Shown here piece by piece: positions 9,971-18,781 of a stretch of 64,000 bases of DNA. The notes below the pieces were generated by a model, which was not told the DNA's origin, made no database searches, and worked only from the letters and a program-made list of their open reading frames with translations. The stretch comes from Acanthococcus lagerstroemiae (Eukaryota > Arthropoda > Insecta > Hemiptera > Eriococcidae). Position numbers and translations under genes: made by a program. How positions within the stretch are numbered: position 1 is the stretch's first letter; each line of letters opens with the position of its first letter. The DNA lies in NCBI GenBank assembly GCA_031841125.1, contig JAJSSI010000018.1, forward strand, positions 1 to 64,000. The letters run 5' to 3'.

Positions 9971-11467
9971 TTAAAACTTAATATAAAATTTCTTATCATT
10001 ATAATTTAAAATACTTTTACTATTTTTCCAATCAAGAATATCTTTAATATATTTCCAAAGATCGTTTTTATTCATATTAATATTCAAATCATTTAATAAT
10101 TCTTTCTTGTTTAATTTTTTATTATTATCAATATTTTCTAAGATTTTAAATAATTGATCTTTAACTAATTCTCTATTTTCTTCTTCTATATTGATTGTTT
10201 CACTTTGATCTCCGAAGGTATATGAAATAGAAGTAATATCCAAAGCTTTCATAATAATAGGATCTTTAGATAAACTATTTTCTAATTTATTCTTAATAAA
10301 ATCATATAAATATTCTAAACTTTTATCATAATTTTCAATAATAAAATTAACAATATCAATAAGATCATCAATATTGATTCCACAATAAAGTTCATTATTC
10401 TTTTTGTATTGAAATGATTTAAGTAAAGTTTTTATATGATGATCTAGATCTTTTGAATTATAACATTTTTTAACATAAACATAATAATAATCATCAGGAT
10501 GACCAGTTTGATAATTACTGATTCTTTTATGTAATCTTTCGGTTGATCCAATTTTATATATTTTATCTTTTTGGTAATTATCATTCGAAGATATATAAAT
10601 CCATTCTAGTTTATTAGATTTTATTGTGATGTTATTCATAAATTGATTGATTCTTTTTGCTTTTTTATTAGCTTTGATTAATTCTTGATCTTTGATTGTT
10701 AATTCTTGATCTTTGATTTTTAATTGATTTTGAAAAGATAAAGATAATTGTTTTTCTTTTAATAAATTTATTTTTTCTTGATTGATTTTAAACTCAGAAA
10801 TATATTTAGAATAATCATAAAAGATTTCTTCGAGTGAAATATAATATTCTCTAATTTCTTGAGCTACTTTTGTATTTAATCTCATAATCAAAGATTTAAA
10901 ATTTCTAACAGTTAATAAAATCCAAGTTTTCTGAACAAGATTATTAGGAGATAAATTTTTAATTTCATCTTGAATATATTGATATTCTAAAGATAAAGGA
11001 TTATTATGTTTTAATTTTTTAAAATCTATTTTATAATTGATTAAAGATTCTATTAAATTATGTTTAATATTTTTATTTTTTTCAGGGTGTGGCGCCACAC
11101 ACCCTGTAATTCCATAATGAATAAATTTCAAAATATCATTTGTAATTAATACATCTTTTTGTTCAAATAAAGGATACCAAATATCTTCGAACCAAGTACC
11201 TAGATTTATTTTATAATTTTTAATTTTCATGAAATCAAATATATTTAATTCTTTGCTATATAATTCAAGATGATTGATTAAATCAATATCCTCTTGTTCT
11301 TCCATGAAATTATTTTTTATCTCTGGAAGAGAATAATAAATAATATCTTTACTTTTAAAATAATCTTCATAGTTTTCATAATTTAATATTTTGAATATAT
11401 CTTTCATATTGTACTTATTATCTTTGATTTCTATTTTTTGATTTTGATATACGATAAAAGAATCCAT
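9971..11467 (-). CDS. MSV199-T5orf172 protein, paralogue 2 (type B centre)
   Basis: The 498-residue protein is nearly identical to paralogue 1 over its first 85 residues and from the coiled coil to the end, but its centre is a different MSV199 version (type B: GTWFEDIWYPLFEQKDVLIT, then ILLTVRNFKSLIMRLNTKVA). The T5orf172 signature WIYIS...YKIGSTERLHKRI is intact, as is the glutamate in NNELY. A GC-rich palindrome (11,083-11,106) is read in frame as part of GCVAPHPEK at about residues 121-128. The number of (I/L)KDQE coil repeats is two, fewer than in paralogue 1. The sharp change between conserved and unrelated segments indicates recombination. Confidence 0.85.
   Translation of the reverse strand: MDSFIVYQNQKIEIKDNKYNMKDIFKILNYENYEDYFKSKDIIYYSLPEIKNNFMEEQEDIDLINHLELYSKELNIFDFMKIKNYKINLGTWFEDIWYPLFEQKDVLITNDILKFIHYGITGCVAPHPEKNKNIKHNLIESLINYKIDFKKLKHNNPLSLEYQYIQDEIKNLSPNNLVQKTWILLTVRNFKSLIMRLNTKVAQEIREYYISLEEIFYDYSKYISEFKINQEKINLLKEKQLSLSFQNQLKIKDQELTIKDQELIKANKKAKRINQFMNNITIKSNKLEWIYISSNDNYQKDKIYKIGSTERLHKRISNYQTGHPDDYYYVYVKKCYNSKDLDHHIKTLLKSFQYKKNNELYCGINIDDLIDIVNFIIENYDKSLEYLYDFIKNKLENSLSKDPIIMKALDITSISYTFGDQSETINIEEENRELVKDQLFKILENIDNNKKLNKKELLNDLNINMNKNDLWKYIKDILDWKNSKSILNYNDKKFYIKF
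11083..11106. repeat. In-frame GC-rich palindrome in paralogue 2
   Basis: A 24-bp element begins CAGGG and ends CCCTG around the perfect 14-bp core GTGTGGCGCCACAC, with a two-base slip on one side. It is strikingly GC-rich inside an A+T-rich gene and does not break the frame. Confidence 0.9.
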
Positions 11468-11515
11468 TTTTATTTTTATTATATATTTATTATAATTTCA
11501 AATTTTAAAAATATT
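11468..11515 (-). promoter_or_regulatory. Conserved upstream box of MDSF-type genes
   Basis: The same TTTGAAATTATAATA box seen before the other MDSF starts lies about 25-45 bp upstream of the ATG at 11,467. Confidence 0.45.
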
Positions 11516-11539
11516 AATCATTGAATTTTGATTTTATTG

Positions 11540-11860
11540 TTTATAGATAAAAATATCATACTCATAAATTTTCTATAAATATCTTCTAATCAAAAATATC
11601 AACATATAATCAAATTAAAATATTATTATATTATTTTTATTCAACATAATATACGTGGATTTGATTTCTTAATATCTTCTTTAAGATTTATAAAATTATG
11701 ATCTTGATTCTTTATAATTTATTTGTTCAAAATCTATTTAAATATTATTTATAACCTCTGTATTTTTTTGATAAAATCGTGATTACTAAAAGTAGTTACG
11801 GTTTTATTATTAGAAATATTGATAAAATTATTCAAAAGGAGCCACAAACTATATATTTTA
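11540..11860 (-). pseudogene. Decayed MSV199 fragment
   Basis: This is a second copy of the fragment at 9590-9895, with stops and frameshifts. At 11,778-11,800 it keeps an imperfect inverted repeat with ten-base arms, CGTGATTACT and AGTAGTTACG, separated by AAA. Two of the ten pairs are T-G, so it could still fold. Its sequence looks like a decayed form of the palindrome inside the gene at 15,263-16,750. Confidence 0.65.
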
Positions 11861-12342
11861 TCATTTTTGAAAAAATAATATATAATTTAAAAACAATATT
11901 ATAGTATCTATTTTAATTTAATTTTAATACTTAATTTTAATACTTAATTTTAATACCTAATTATAAATTTTAAATTATAAGTAATTTTTATCATATATCT
12001 AATTTTATCGATTTTATAAAAATTAAAAAAATTATAATTAAGTAAAATTGATCATTACTCTGCTCGAACATTGCCAAATAAATATTTTAAGATAAAATTA
12101 ATGAAATAATTATTATTAAATTATAATAATTGGAGAGCGATAGACTTAGAATAATAAAAATAATTAATTTTAAGATTTGCTTTTGGATCTAGAAAAAATA
12201 AAAATGAAAAATTAATAAAAAAAATTAAATCTAATCATATTAAGATTATTATAGAATTTATCTTTCTTCTTTAAAGAACATTTTATAAATTAATTAATTA
12301 TCATTTTCAATATAATATATTTTATCAATTTAATCATTAAAT
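11861..12342. other. Intergenic region, no gene seen
   Basis: A+T-rich, with a short triplicated TTAATTTTAATAC motif near 11,920-11,960 and two less A+T-rich spots near 12,055-12,075 and 12,130-12,150. The 3' part should contain the promoter of the 94-residue gene. The palindrome TTCTTTAAAGAA is at about 12,268. Confidence 0.4.
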
Positions 12343-12627
12343 ATGGCAAATAATACAATCATAATAAACATGATAAATAAATATAAAGAAAAAAAAATTA
12401 AATTAGATGAAATAAATAATTGCGATGATGATTTGTTAGAAAATTTATCAATGAATAATGGTCTTGAAAATCAAATCAATCTAATATATAATGTTATTAA
12501 AGGGCACGATGAAAAAGAAAAAGAAGTTTTAATCAAAGATCTTATATCGCAAATTACAATTAAAGATATGAAATATGCAATGGTAATAGAATTTTTAAAA
12601 AATGGTATCATAGATATAACTAAATAA
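12343..12627 (+). CDS. Small hypothetical protein
   Basis: I do not recognise this 94-residue protein. It is helical and charged, with no signal peptide or membrane segment. Its length, ATG start, ordinary codon pattern for this window and lack of repeats support a real gene. It lies co-directional with the ATPase gene about 660 bp downstream. Confidence 0.55.
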   Translation: MANNTIIINMINKYKEKKIKLDEINNCDDDLLENLSMNNGLENQINLIYNVIKGHDEKEKEVLIKDLISQITIKDMKYAMVIEFLKNGIIDITK

Positions 12628-12994
12628 TTTATAATTATTTATAATATTTTTAAAACAATTATTAAAATATAAGGTTATCTATTATTTTATTTTAACTATA
12701 ATAATAATTAAATTATTTTATCAATAGAATTTTTAACCTAATTATATCAAATACAAATATATTATTTTAATCTTTTTTTAAATTAATCATAAATACAAAT
12801 ATCTTATTTTAATCTTTTTTTTTTAAATTAATCATAAATATCTATATAATTATTTAAAATTCTTTAAATATTTGTTTTTTATTAGATTTTTAATTAAAAT
12901 CTAAAATCATATAAATGTTTATAAATTTATTTTTGAAAATTAAAATTATATTTTGATATAAGAATGAAAGATTTTAAAAAATAAATAAAAGATA
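12628..12994. other. Intergenic region with a two-copy direct repeat
   Basis: A segment of about 48 bp containing AAATACAAATAT and TTAATCATAAATA is present twice in tandem at about 12,747-12,840. No gene is visible. Confidence 0.5.
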
Positions 12995-13175
12995 AAAATC
13001 TATTCAAACTCATCTTTATGATTATCTTCGAAGAAAAGATAAAAATCCATTCAAACTTATCTTCATGATTATCTTCGAAGAAAAGATAAAAATCTATTCA
13101 AACTTATCTTCATGATTATCTTCGAAGAAAAGATAAAAATCCATTCAAACTCATCTTTATGATTATCTTCGAAGA
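12995..13175. repeat. Short minisatellite array (4 units)
   Basis: Four units of about 47 bp of the TATCTTCGAAGAAAAGATAAAAATC type precede the ATPase gene. They are shorter than units elsewhere because the A-rich tract is reduced. Confidence 0.9.
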
Positions 13176-13285
13176 ATATTCTAAAATAATTTTATTCAAT
13201 AAAATAATCATTTGTTAAAATAGAATTAAAATTATTAGTGATGATAAATCAATAGACAGGATTTTTTTTTTTTTTTTCTTATTAA

Positions 13286-14653
13286 ATGAATATAATCAGA
13301 AATGATTGTGTGAAAGTACTTGATCAATTTTCTCATTCCACTGAATCTGAATTATTAATTTTATTTGGAACAAGAAGAATAGGAAAAACATATACAATAA
13401 AAGAATATTTTAAAAATCAAATTATTTCCATAACCGGTATTTATAATCTCAACACTTTAAAACAAATATCTAATTTTAGAAATATTTTAAATGAAAAATT
13501 TCCTGAAAATAATTTTTTAAATTGTAAATCATGGCAAGATATATTTTTTAATTTAAAAAATGTTAAAAAAGATTTTATATTATTCTTAGATGAAATTAAT
13601 TGGATTCAAAGAAAAAAATCTTCATTTCTTTCTTATCTTGGGCATTATTGGAATACATGTCATTTAGATCAAAAAATCAAATTAATAATATGCGGATCTG
13701 ATTCTCATTTTATTATTAATAATTTTATAATAACACAAAATCAGTTTAATTTTAGAGCATCATACATTATTCATATGAAACCTTTTACATTAAACGAAAC
13801 ATATAAATATTTTAATTTATTAAATTATCATTACAATATTGAACAAGTTTGTTTTATATATATGATTGTAGGTGGAATTCCTTTTTATTTAAAGAAATTT
13901 ATTAAATCGAATTCTATTAATGAAAATATAGAAAATATTATTTTTTCTAAAAATGGAATTTTATCTCAAGAATTTTATTATCTCATATCGAGTATATTTG
14001 AAAATCCTAATAGATACATTGATATATTAAATTCTATTGTTTTTTCAAAGAAAAATTATTTATCTTTTACAGAAATAAAAGATAAATTAAAAACAAAATC
14101 TAATCAAGTATTAGAACAAATTAAATATTTATTAAATTGTGAAATTTTATCTATCACTAAACCATATTTTAATAAAGAAAAAAAAAATTGTTACAGAATA
14201 AATCATGAGTTTATTAATTTTTATATTTATTGGAAAGATAAAAAATCATGGTATGATATAATTGATACTCCAAATTTTTATTCATGGAGAGGTTTAAGCT
14301 TTGAAAATATAATTTATAAAAATATTAAATCCTTAGAAAAAAAATTAAATATTAGAATATTAAATATTTTTTATCCTTTTATCTTAGAATCAAAAGATTA
14401 TAAAATACAAATTGATCTTTTATTAGAAACTAAAAGAGAAAATTACATAATAGAATGTAAATTTAATGATAATTGTTTTTATATAGATAAAGAATATAAT
14501 TCTAAATTAGTAAGAAAAATTAGTTTATTAGAAAAAACTTTGAGAAAAGAAATTATTGTTATTTTTATTTCAAATAAAAAAATAAAAGAAAATAATTATT
14601 CTTCTTTTTATAAAAATATTTTAATAGATGATTTGTTTGATAAACATAATTAA
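13286..14653 (+). CDS. AAA+ ATPase with C-terminal PD-(D/E)XK-like region
   Basis: The 455-residue protein has a Walker A GTRRIGKT at 28-35, a Walker B FILFLDE with D102-E103, and a sensor-like strand LIICGSDS near 133-140. The phrase MKPFTLNE and then VGGIPFYLKKFI follow, matching the bacterial and archaeal AAA ATPase family that carries a winged helix and a DUF234-like nuclease-fold tail. The tail shows IQIDLLLE and IIECKF, compatible with the D...ExK of PD-(D/E)XK. Such proteins are common in bacteria, so transfer from bacteria is likely. The start ATG sits in TAAATG. A partial second copy runs off the right edge of the window. Function in this genome is unknown. Confidence 0.85.
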   Translation: MNIIRNDCVKVLDQFSHSTESELLILFGTRRIGKTYTIKEYFKNQIISITGIYNLNTLKQISNFRNILNEKFPENNFLNCKSWQDIFFNLKNVKKDFILFLDEINWIQRKKSSFLSYLGHYWNTCHLDQKIKLIICGSDSHFIINNFIITQNQFNFRASYIIHMKPFTLNETYKYFNLLNYHYNIEQVCFIYMIVGGIPFYLKKFIKSNSINENIENIIFSKNGILSQEFYYLISSIFENPNRYIDILNSIVFSKKNYLSFTEIKDKLKTKSNQVLEQIKYLLNCEILSITKPYFNKEKKNCYRINHEFINFYIYWKDKKSWYDIIDTPNFYSWRGLSFENIIYKNIKSLEKKLNIRILNIFYPFILESKDYKIQIDLLLETKRENYIIECKFNDNCFYIDKEYNSKLVRKISLLEKTLRKEIIVIFISNKKIKENNYSSFYKNILIDDLFDKHN

Positions 14654-14759
14654 TTGAATTATTTTTTAAAAATTATTTTATGATTGATTGAGAAATTTCA
14701 GATAATATTTTTTTTATAATCTTTTTAATCAAAACTTTCTGAAAATAAAAAATGATAAT

Positions 14760-15110
14760 CTGTGATTTATTTATATTGGATCCTCTTATTTAAATAGAAA
14801 GATATTTTGATTACAAATGATATTTTGAATTTCATCCATTATGGAACAGGGCCTATGGCCATAGGCCCTGAAAAAAATAAAAAAAACAAAAGCAATCTAT
14901 TGATCATTTTACAAAACAATAACATTGAATACATGGAAATCAAATATAACAATCCATTAATTTTAAACATATATTCAATGAGATTAAAAATATATCTCCT
15001 AATAATCTTGTTCAGAAAACTTGAATTTTATATTTTATTAACTGTAATTTTAAATCTTTAATCATGAGACTGTATGTAAAAACGGCTCAAGAAATTATAA
15101 AATATTTGTT
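14760..15110 (+). pseudogene. Decayed type B MSV199 fragment with perfect palindrome
   Basis: The fragment encodes ITNDILNFIHYG, then a palindrome (read as GPMAIGPEK), then shifted frames that still show the type B pieces PLILNIYS, LVQKT-like and SLIMRL...AQEI. There is no N-terminal block or nuclease domain. The open frame starting at a TTG near 14,807 is not a gene. It lies just after the ATPase gene. Confidence 0.7.
14847..14870. repeat. Perfect 24-bp GC-rich palindrome
   Basis: The half site is CAGGGCCTATGG, followed without spacer by its reverse complement. It sits at the position in the MSV199 fragment where intact genes have their own, different, palindrome. Confidence 0.95.
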
Positions 15111-15262
15111 TTCAAAAATAAAGAAAAATAAAAAAATAATAAAATTCTATTCAAGCATATCTTTATGATTGAAAAATAAAAAATTTAAAAATTCTTTTTA
15201 TGATTAATCCTGTTGAAATAATTTCAGATTATTACAATTAATAAATTAATTATCTTTATTTT

Positions 15263-16750
15263 TTAAAATCTAATATAAAAGTTTTTATTATTATAATTTA
15301 AAACGGTCTTACTGTTTTTCCAATCAAGAATATCTTTAATATATTTCCAAAGATCGTTTTTATTCATATTAATATTTAAATCATTTAATAATTCTTTTTT
15401 TTCTATTTTTTTATTATTATCAATATTTTCTAAGATTTTAAATAATTGTTCTTTAACCAATGCTCTATTTTCTTCTTCTATATTAATTGTTTCAACTTGA
15501 TCATTTATAACATATGAAATTGAAGTAATATCTAAAGCTTTCATTATAATAGGATCTTTAGATAAACTATTTTCTAATTTAGTTTTAATAAAATCATATA
15601 AATATTCTAAACTTTTATCATAATTATCAATAATAAAATTAACAATATCAATAAGATCATCAATATTGATTCCACAATAAAGTTCATTATTCTTTTTGTA
15701 TTGAAATGATCTAAGCAAAGTTTTTATATGATGATCTAGATCTTTTGAATTATAACATTTTTTAACATAAATATAATAATAATCATCAGGATGACCGGTT
15801 TGATAATTACTAATTCTTTTATGTAATCTTTCGGTTGATCCAATTTTATATATTTTATCTTTTTGGTAATTATCATTCGAAGATATATAAATCCATTCTA
15901 GTTTATTAGATTTTATTGTGATGTTATTCATGAATTGATTAATTCTTTTTGCTTTTTTATTAGCTTTGATTAATTCTTGATCTCTAATTGATATTTTTTG
16001 ATCTCTGATTAATAATTCTTGATCTTTGATTGTTAATTTATTTTGTAAAGAGAAAGATAATTGAATTCCTTTTTGAATATTAAATTTTGAAATATAATCA
16101 AAATATAAAGATAAAATTTTTTCTATTTCAATATAATATAATCTAACATGTTTAGATTTAATCATTGCAACTTGTTTAAAATTATCTATTGTAAGCAAAA
16201 TATATTTCTTTGAATGAATTGTTCTTTTATCTGAATTTTTGATATCATTTAAAATATAATTATAGTTATTGCATCTTAAATCTTTATATTCGATTTGTTC
16301 AAAATCTATTTCATTTTCATTTAAAAACTTAATAAATAGCTTTTTTTCATATTTAAAAACGTGGTCACTAAAAGTGACCGCGTTTTTTTCATTATAAATA
16401 TTAATAAAATTAAGTAAATTAGGAGTGATTAGTATTTCTTTTTTGTTATATAATTGTAACCAAAGTTCTTTGAATATTTCATTATTATATATTGTATAAT
16501 TTTTAATTTTCATAAAATCAAATATATTTAATTCTTTGCTATACAATTCAAGATAATTGATTAATTCTATATCTTCTTGTTCTTCCATGAAATCATTTTT
16601 TATCTCAGAAAGAGAATAGTAAATAATATCTTTAGTTTTAAAATAATCTTCATAGTTTTCATAATTTAATATTTTAAAGATATCTTTCATATTGTACTTA
16701 TTATCTTTGATTTCTATTTTTTGATTTTGATACAAAATAAAAGAATCCAT
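15263..16750 (-). CDS. MSV199-T5orf172 protein, paralogue 3 (type A centre)
   Basis: The 495-residue protein has the MDSF N-terminal block, a type A MSV199 domain (EILITPNLLNFIN and LLTIDNFKQVAMIKSK), a coiled coil with two (I/L)(I/L)(I/S)RDQ-like repeats, an intact T5orf172 domain (WIYIS, YKIGST, KRI, NNELY) and the winged-helix-like end. A 31-bp palindrome (16,356-16,386) is read in frame as part of NAVTFSDHVF at about residues 122-132. The mirror gene at 61,318-62,805 encodes the identical protein. The upstream box TTTGAAATTATAATA is present. Its first 85 residues and last 230 are close to paralogues 1 and 2. Confidence 0.87.
   Translation of the reverse strand: MDSFILYQNQKIEIKDNKYNMKDIFKILNYENYEDYFKTKDIIYYSLSEIKNDFMEEQEDIELINYLELYSKELNIFDFMKIKNYTIYNNEIFKELWLQLYNKKEILITPNLLNFINIYNEKNAVTFSDHVFKYEKKLFIKFLNENEIDFEQIEYKDLRCNNYNYILNDIKNSDKRTIHSKKYILLTIDNFKQVAMIKSKHVRLYYIEIEKILSLYFDYISKFNIQKGIQLSFSLQNKLTIKDQELLIRDQKISIRDQELIKANKKAKRINQFMNNITIKSNKLEWIYISSNDNYQKDKIYKIGSTERLHKRISNYQTGHPDDYYYIYVKKCYNSKDLDHHIKTLLRSFQYKKNNELYCGINIDDLIDIVNFIIDNYDKSLEYLYDFIKTKLENSLSKDPIIMKALDITSISYVINDQVETINIEEENRALVKEQLFKILENIDNNKKIEKKELLNDLNINMNKNDLWKYIKDILDWKNSKTVLNYNNKNFYIRF
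16356..16386. repeat. In-frame palindrome in paralogue 3
   Basis: Two 13-base arms (AAAACGTGGTCAC and GTGACCGCGTTTT) flank TAAAA, with one mismatched pair. The frame is kept. Confidence 0.95.
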
Positions 16751-16800
16751 TTTTGTTTTATTATATATTTATTATAATTTCAAATTTTAAGAATATTAAT
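16751..16800 (-). promoter_or_regulatory. Conserved upstream box of MDSF-type genes
   Basis: TTTGAAATTATAATA lies upstream of the ATG at 16,750, as before the other MDSF-type genes, followed by ATATATAATAAAACAAAA up to the start. Confidence 0.45.
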
Positions 16801-16829
16801 CATTGAATTTTGATTTTATTGTTTATAGA

Positions 16830-17210
16830 TAAAAATACCATGCTCATAAATTTTCTACAAATATCTTCTAATCAAAAATATCAACATATAATCAAATCAA
16901 AATATTATTATATTATTTTTATTCAATATCAAGAGATTTTTAAATGTATTGTACGTAGATTTGATTTTTTATTTTTTTCTTTAATGATATTCATAAATTT
17001 ATGATCTTGGATTTTTATAATTTATTTATTCAAAATCTATTTAATTATCGTTTAAAAACTCAATAAAATGTTTTTTTTCATCTCTAAACACACGGACGGA
17101 AAATCCGTCCGTGTCATATTCATTAATAAAATCAAATATATCGTAAATAATATTTTTATCTATTACTTCTCTTTGATCATAAAATAAAAGTTTTTTATTT
17201 TTTTGACATT
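16830..17210 (-). pseudogene. Chimeric remnant: MSV199 fragment joined to LRR-gene start
   Basis: On the minus strand, 17,210 to about 17,138 is a frameshifted copy of the first 25 codons of the LRR-like gene (start at 21,641). It then changes abruptly into the MSV199 fragment IFDFINEYDT, with a palindrome at 17,090-17,114 and a decayed FE.INYK.PRS segment. The DNA upstream of this chimera equals the divergent promoter at 21,642-21,734. It is evidence for an old duplication followed by deletion. Confidence 0.65.
17090..17114. repeat. GC-rich palindrome in MSV199 remnant
   Basis: Perfect ten-base arms ACACGGACGG and CCGTCCGTGT flank the loop AAAAT. It is the closest relative of the palindrome in the adjacent gene at 17,652-17,676. 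Confidence 0.95.
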
Positions 17211-17302
17211 GTATTTTTATATTATTTGTATATAAAATTGATTTTTGATTTTAATTAAAAAATTGAAATAATATTATTTTATTATAAAAATAATTTATCA
17301 TA
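17211..17302. promoter_or_regulatory. Upstream region of MSV199 paralogue 4
   Basis: It contains AAAAATTGAAATAATATTA about 30-50 bp before the ATG at 17,303. The segment is almost the same as 21,642-21,734, where it separates two divergent genes. Confidence 0.5.
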
Positions 17303-18718
17303 ATGGATAATATATTTTTTAATAATCACGAAATCAAAATTCAAGATAATAAATATTCTATGAAAGATATTTGTGATTCTTTGAATTATGATTATCAAGA
17401 ATATTTTGAAACTGATGAAGATATTTATTATTCTTTAAATGATTTAATTGATAATTTCGATGATGAAGAAATAATTAAATTTATTAAACATATTCTATTA
17501 TTCAGTAAAGAATTAAATATTTTTGATTTTATAAAAGTTAAAAAAATTAATTTATCTGATAATAAAATATTTAATGAATTATGGAATCAACTTTATAATA
17601 AAATAGAGATACTAATAACACCTGATTTACTTAATTTTATTAATGAATATGACGTGGACGGAAAATCCGTCCGCGTGTTTAAAGATGAAAAAAAACATTT
17701 TATAGAATTTTTAAATCATAATGAAATAGAATTTGAACAAATAAATTATAAAGATTTAAGAATCAAAAATTATCAATATATTTTAAAAGATATCGATCAA
17801 TCAAATCCACATACAATACATTCTAAAAAATATCTTATTTTATCTATTGATAATTTCAAACAAGTTGCAATGATTAAATCTAAATATGTAAGATTGTTTT
17901 ATATTAATTTAGAAAAATTATTAATCGAATATTCTAAATATATTTCTGAATTTAAAAGTAATCAAGATAAAATAAATTTATTAAAAGAAAAACAATTATC
18001 TTTATCTTTTCAAAATCAATTAAAAATTAAAGATCAAGAAAATCAACAATTAAAATCTACGAATCTTGTTATTAAAAACTTTATCGATAATGTTAAATCT
18101 AAAAATAAAAATGGATATATTTATATCGCAACATGCAAACAATATGCTATAATTAATAATTTCAAGATCGGCAAAACTGATAATTTAATTTCAAGATTAT
18201 CTTCATTTAATTCTTCTCATACTTCGCAAGATTTATTCTATTATTGTTATTATGAAAAAGTTTATAATGTTAATAAAGTTGAAAATGTTATTCATGATAT
18301 ACTAGATGATTTCAGAGATAAAAACGATAAAGAAATTTTCATTTTACATTATAAATATTTAAAAGAATTAATTCAATTAGTTATCAAGAATATCAATGAA
18401 CCTTATGATTATATAAATAATTTAATCAAAAATAAATTAACTTCAATGTATGAACTTAAACCAATTATCCCAGAACCTTTGATAATAAATAATGAAAATA
18501 TTATCTTAAATGAACTTAAACAAGAAATCATAAAATTATTAGATAATTGTATTGATAAAAATAATCTTAATTTATCAAGAAAAGAATTATTATCAAGATT
18601 AAATTTAGAAAATAAAAATAAAGTTCAATTATGGAATTATGTTAAAAATATCTTAAAATGGAAAGATTCTAAAACTCCAATTGATTACAAAAATAATAAA
18701 CTTTATATAACTTATTAA
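17303..18718 (+). CDS. MSV199-T5orf172 protein, paralogue 4 (MDNIFF subgroup)
   Basis: The 471-residue protein begins MDNIFFNNHE and is organised like paralogue 1: N-terminal block 1-80, type A MSV199 about 85-210 (EILITPDLLNFINEY, then LILSIDNFKQVAMIKSK), coiled coil 215-255, T5orf172 domain about 270-362 with GYIYIA, FKIGKT at 287-292, R298 and E344, and a winged-helix-like end from 405. A 25-bp palindrome (17,652-17,676) lies in frame and encodes DVDGKSVRV at about 117-125. The mirror gene at 59,350-60,765 encodes the same protein. It converges on the secreted-protein gene, whose stop is 63 bp away. Confidence 0.87.
   Translation: MDNIFFNNHEIKIQDNKYSMKDICDSLNYDYQEYFETDEDIYYSLNDLIDNFDDEEIIKFIKHILLFSKELNIFDFIKVKKINLSDNKIFNELWNQLYNKIEILITPDLLNFINEYDVDGKSVRVFKDEKKHFIEFLNHNEIEFEQINYKDLRIKNYQYILKDIDQSNPHTIHSKKYLILSIDNFKQVAMIKSKYVRLFYINLEKLLIEYSKYISEFKSNQDKINLLKEKQLSLSFQNQLKIKDQENQQLKSTNLVIKNFIDNVKSKNKNGYIYIATCKQYAIINNFKIGKTDNLISRLSSFNSSHTSQDLFYYCYYEKVYNVNKVENVIHDILDDFRDKNDKEIFILHYKYLKELIQLVIKNINEPYDYINNLIKNKLTSMYELKPIIPEPLIINNENIILNELKQEIIKLLDNCIDKNNLNLSRKELLSRLNLENKNKVQLWNYVKNILKWKDSKTPIDYKNNKLYITY
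17652..17676. repeat. In-frame palindrome in paralogue 4
   Basis: Arms ACGTGGACGG and CCGTCCGCGT flank AAAAT, with one T-G pair. The mirror is at 60,392-60,416. Confidence 0.95.
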
Positions 18719-18781
18719 AATTAATTTTATATTATTTAAAATTGTAAAAATATATTTTAATTGAGAATTAAAATTAAAAAA

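Noticed and set aside
14807..15061. 84-residue frame as an independent gene
   Set aside because: The first codon is TTG, and the sequence is a frameshifted MSV199 fragment; reported as a pseudogene.
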